From Algisphaera agarilytica (GTDB lineage: Bacteria > Planctomycetota > Phycisphaerae > Phycisphaerales > Phycisphaeraceae), in the NCBI RefSeq assembly GCF_014207595.1, contig NZ_JACHGY010000001.1, positions 3,354,836-3,418,835 on the forward strand: DNA of 64,000 nucleotides, read 5' to 3'. The notes under the pieces were generated by a model that saw only the letters and a program-made list of their open reading frames with translations, was not told where the DNA came from and made no database searches. Positions 60,507 to 64,000 of this stretch are shown here, piece by piece (within the stretch, counting starts at the first letter, position 1; every line of letters starts with the position of its first letter). The position numbers were made by a program, and so were the translations under genes.

Positions 60507-61478
60507 ATGAGGATGTTCAACGGACTGAAATCACTGGCCGCTGCAGTGGTGTTGGGGGTGGGCGTGCTTGGCTCGTCCACGGGCTGTGTGACCAACCCGG
60601 CGACGGGGAAATCCAGCCTAAACCTGATCAGCGAAGAGAAAGAAATCGCCATCGGCACCGACGCCGAGCCGCAGTTCATCCAGGAGAACGGCGGGCTGGT
60701 CCAGTCGCAAGTCCTCACTGACTACGTCTCCAAGCTCGGCCACGAACTTGCGGCCGTCAGCGAACGGCCGCACCTGCCGTGGAACTTCAACGTCCTCGAC
60801 TCGGACCAGATCAACGCCTTTGCATTGCCCGGCGGCAAGGTCTTCATGTCCCGCGGCCTGCTCGAACGCATGACCAACGAAGCGCAGCTGGCCGGGGTGC
60901 TCGGCCACGAGGTCGGCCACGTCACCGCCCAGCACGTCAACTCCCGCATGAGCCAGGCCCTCATCATCCAGGGCATCGCCATCGGCACCGCCGTGGCGGG
61001 CGAGGTCACCGACGACGACACACTCCGTGTGCTCGGCGTCGGCGCGGGCGTCGGCGGGGGGGTGTACCTGCTGAAGTTCGGCCGCGACCAGGAGAGCGAG
61101 TCCGACATGCTCGGCGTGCGCTATATGACCCGCCTGGGCTACAACCCGTACGGCCAGGTGCAGGTCATGGAGATCCTCAAAGAAGCCCAGGGCGGCGGCG
61201 GTGGGGCGGAGTTCTTCTCGACCCACCCGCTCCCCCAGACACGGATCGATCGGCTCAACAAGCTGATCGCCGACCAGTACCCCGGGGCGGGCCGGTCCAC
61301 CGCACAGAACGATGCCTACGGCCAATCCGACCAGTTCCGCTTCGGCGAAGATTCGTTCAAGCGCAACGTGTTGGACGAGCTCAAGAAGCTGCCCGCTCCC
61401 AAAGCCGCTCAGATCGGGCCTAAACTCCGGGGGTACCTTGCTGCGGTCGAGTGTGGCGGCGAGGATCACGTGCACTGA
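60507..61478 (+). CDS. M48 family metalloprotease lipoprotein
   Basis: 323 residues from ATG 60507. A lipoprotein signal peptide ends GSSTGC. The zinc site is GVLGHEVGHVTAQHVN (HExxH), followed by QESESDMLGVRYMTRLGYNP with the third ligand Glu. This is the BepA/LoiP-like periplasmic group, which degrades misfolded outer-membrane proteins. It is followed after 15 bases by ubiE/menG in the same direction. Confidence 0.92.
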   Translation: MRMFNGLKSLAAAVVLGVGVLGSSTGCVTNPATGKSSLNLISEEKEIAIGTDAEPQFIQENGGLVQSQVLTDYVSKLGHELAAVSERPHLPWNFNVLDSDQINAFALPGGKVFMSRGLLERMTNEAQLAGVLGHEVGHVTAQHVNSRMSQALIIQGIAIGTAVAGEVTDDDTLRVLGVGAGVGGGVYLLKFGRDQESESDMLGVRYMTRLGYNPYGQVQVMEILKEAQGGGGGAEFFSTHPLPQTRIDRLNKLIADQYPGAGRSTAQNDAYGQSDQFRFGEDSFKRNVLDELKKLPAPKAAQIGPKLRGYLAAVECGGEDHVH

Positions 61479-61493
61479 ACACGCCGCTGAGTT

Positions 61494-62291
61494 TTGACGA
61501 GTAATCCATTGTCCACCGACACCGCGACCTTGCCGCCCCAGAACACCACCACCGAACCCGCGTGGACCGAGTCACGCCTGGACAACCCCCACGCCGAGCC
61601 GGACAAGGCCCGGCGGGTCGAGGCGATGTTCGCCGCGATCGCCCCGAGCTACGACCTCAACAACCGGGTACACTCCTTCGGTCGGGACCAGGCCTGGCGG
61701 CGCACCGCGGTGAAATTGGCCAACGTCAAACCCACCGACACGGTGCTGGATGTGGCTTGCGGCACGGGTGATCTGTCCATGGCGTTTTGCGACGGCGGGG
61801 CCCAACGCGTGGTCGGCGTCGACTTCACCGTGCCGATGCTCGACGTCGCGCAGACCAAAAAGCCCACGGGGGCGGAGCTCTCGTATCACGCGGGGGACGC
61901 GCTGCACCTGCCTTTGGCGGATCAGAGCGTGGACATCGTCAGCATCGCCTTCGGCATCCGCAACGTCACCGACCCGATGGCGGCGCTACGTGAGTTTCAT
62001 CGTGTGCTTCGGCCCGGCGGCCGGCTGATCGTGTTGGAGTTCACCGTGCCGGCGAACCCGGTTATGCGGATGGGCTACAACTTCTACTGCGGCTGGCTGA
62101 TGCCCAAGACCGCCACGCTGATCTCCGGCGACAAGAGCGGGGCCTACAAATACCTGCCCCGCAGCGTCAGCACGTTTACGGGCAAGGCCGAGCTGATCGA
62201 CGCGATGCAGCAGACGGGGTTCGGAGACGTGTCCGCCAAGAGCCTGACCATGGGCATCGCCGCGTGCTACCGCGGCGTGAAGCCCGGCTGA
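61494..62291 (+). CDS. ubiE: Demethylmenaquinone / ubiquinone methyltransferase
   Basis: Up to 265 residues. No ATG exists before the conserved domain; TTG 61494 or TTG 61509 must be used. VLDVACGTGDLSMAFCDGGAQRVVGVDFTVPML binds SAM, and FGIRNVTDPMAALREFHRVLRPGGRLIVLEF and YKYLPRSVSTF are UbiE/MenG signatures. It methylates demethylmenaquinone for the respiratory quinone pool used by the SDH complex. It converges on the Kef gene, with a gap of two bases. Confidence 0.92.
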   Translation: MTSNPLSTDTATLPPQNTTTEPAWTESRLDNPHAEPDKARRVEAMFAAIAPSYDLNNRVHSFGRDQAWRRTAVKLANVKPTDTVLDVACGTGDLSMAFCDGGAQRVVGVDFTVPMLDVAQTKKPTGAELSYHAGDALHLPLADQSVDIVSIAFGIRNVTDPMAALREFHRVLRPGGRLIVLEFTVPANPVMRMGYNFYCGWLMPKTATLISGDKSGAYKYLPRSVSTFTGKAELIDAMQQTGFGDVSAKSLTMGIAACYRGVKPG

Positions 62292-62293
62292 AT

Positions 62294-64000
<1,707 letters not shown>

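Overview
The window looks like a chromosomal segment of a high-GC, Gram-negative-type bacterium, most likely a planctomycete of the class Phycisphaerae. This is inferred from protein-family content, not from a search. The segment has an LptF/LptG pair, many lipoproteins with lipoboxes, a LolA-like protein, menaquinone-type UbiE/MenG, a Bacillus-type SdhCAB complex, a secreted DUF5060 glycosidase and several lineage-specific secreted proteins. Coding density is high, housekeeping genes dominate, and there is no sign of a prophage, transposase, integrase, rRNA operon or CRISPR array.

Layout. 1-7.5 kb: end of a YyaL-like protein fused to a DsbD-like domain, tatD, a PilZ protein, a nucleotide-sugar 4,6-dehydratase, a DUF900 esterase lipoprotein, rph and a sugar dehydrogenase-like propeller. 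7.5-18 kb: lptF, lptG, trpA, a large exported TPR-like protein, a kinase-fold protein, an SppA-type protease and ispD. 18-28 kb: a lipoprotein, a TPR metalloprotease, a class V aminotransferase, an MscS channel, a LolA-like lipoprotein preceded by a small secreted ORF, a GH2-fold fragment and a DUF1570 metalloprotease. 28-38 kb: sdhCAB with DUF1844, hisI, an AraC regulator divergent from a PhyH dioxygenase, an M24 peptidase and accB-accC. 38-50 kb: dapF, an M48 membrane protease, LarC, a second S49 protease, a lower-GC pair of unknown genes, hydrolases, a cupin, a flippase-like protein, RNase H and a zinc-ribbon coiled-coil protein. 50-64 kb: two tRNA genes, a fructosamine-kinase-like protein, argJ, class II fba, a three-gene ECF sigma operon, the DUF5060 glycosidase, a B12-fold protein, an M48 lipoprotein, ubiE/menG and the start of a Kef antiporter.

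Functional themes are envelope biogenesis and quality control (LptFG, LolA-like, two S49 and two M48 proteases, two secreted HExxH proteases), central metabolism (SDH, FBA, acetyl-CoA carboxylase) and amino acid and isoprenoid synthesis (TrpA, HisI, DapF, ArgJ, IspD). Six clear intrinsic terminators and a few sigma70-type promoters are visible.

The most unusual items are: a tRNA with a UAA anticodon but a short, class I variable loop; a 150-bp accB-accC spacer with competing hairpins and a G-quadruplex pattern, echoed upstream of sdhC; a LarC lacking its C-terminal half; a B12-binding-fold protein lacking both signature residues; a direct-repeat array between araC-type and phyH-type genes; and a tightly overlapping ECF sigma, membrane protein and acidic secreted protein operon facing a secreted glycosidase.
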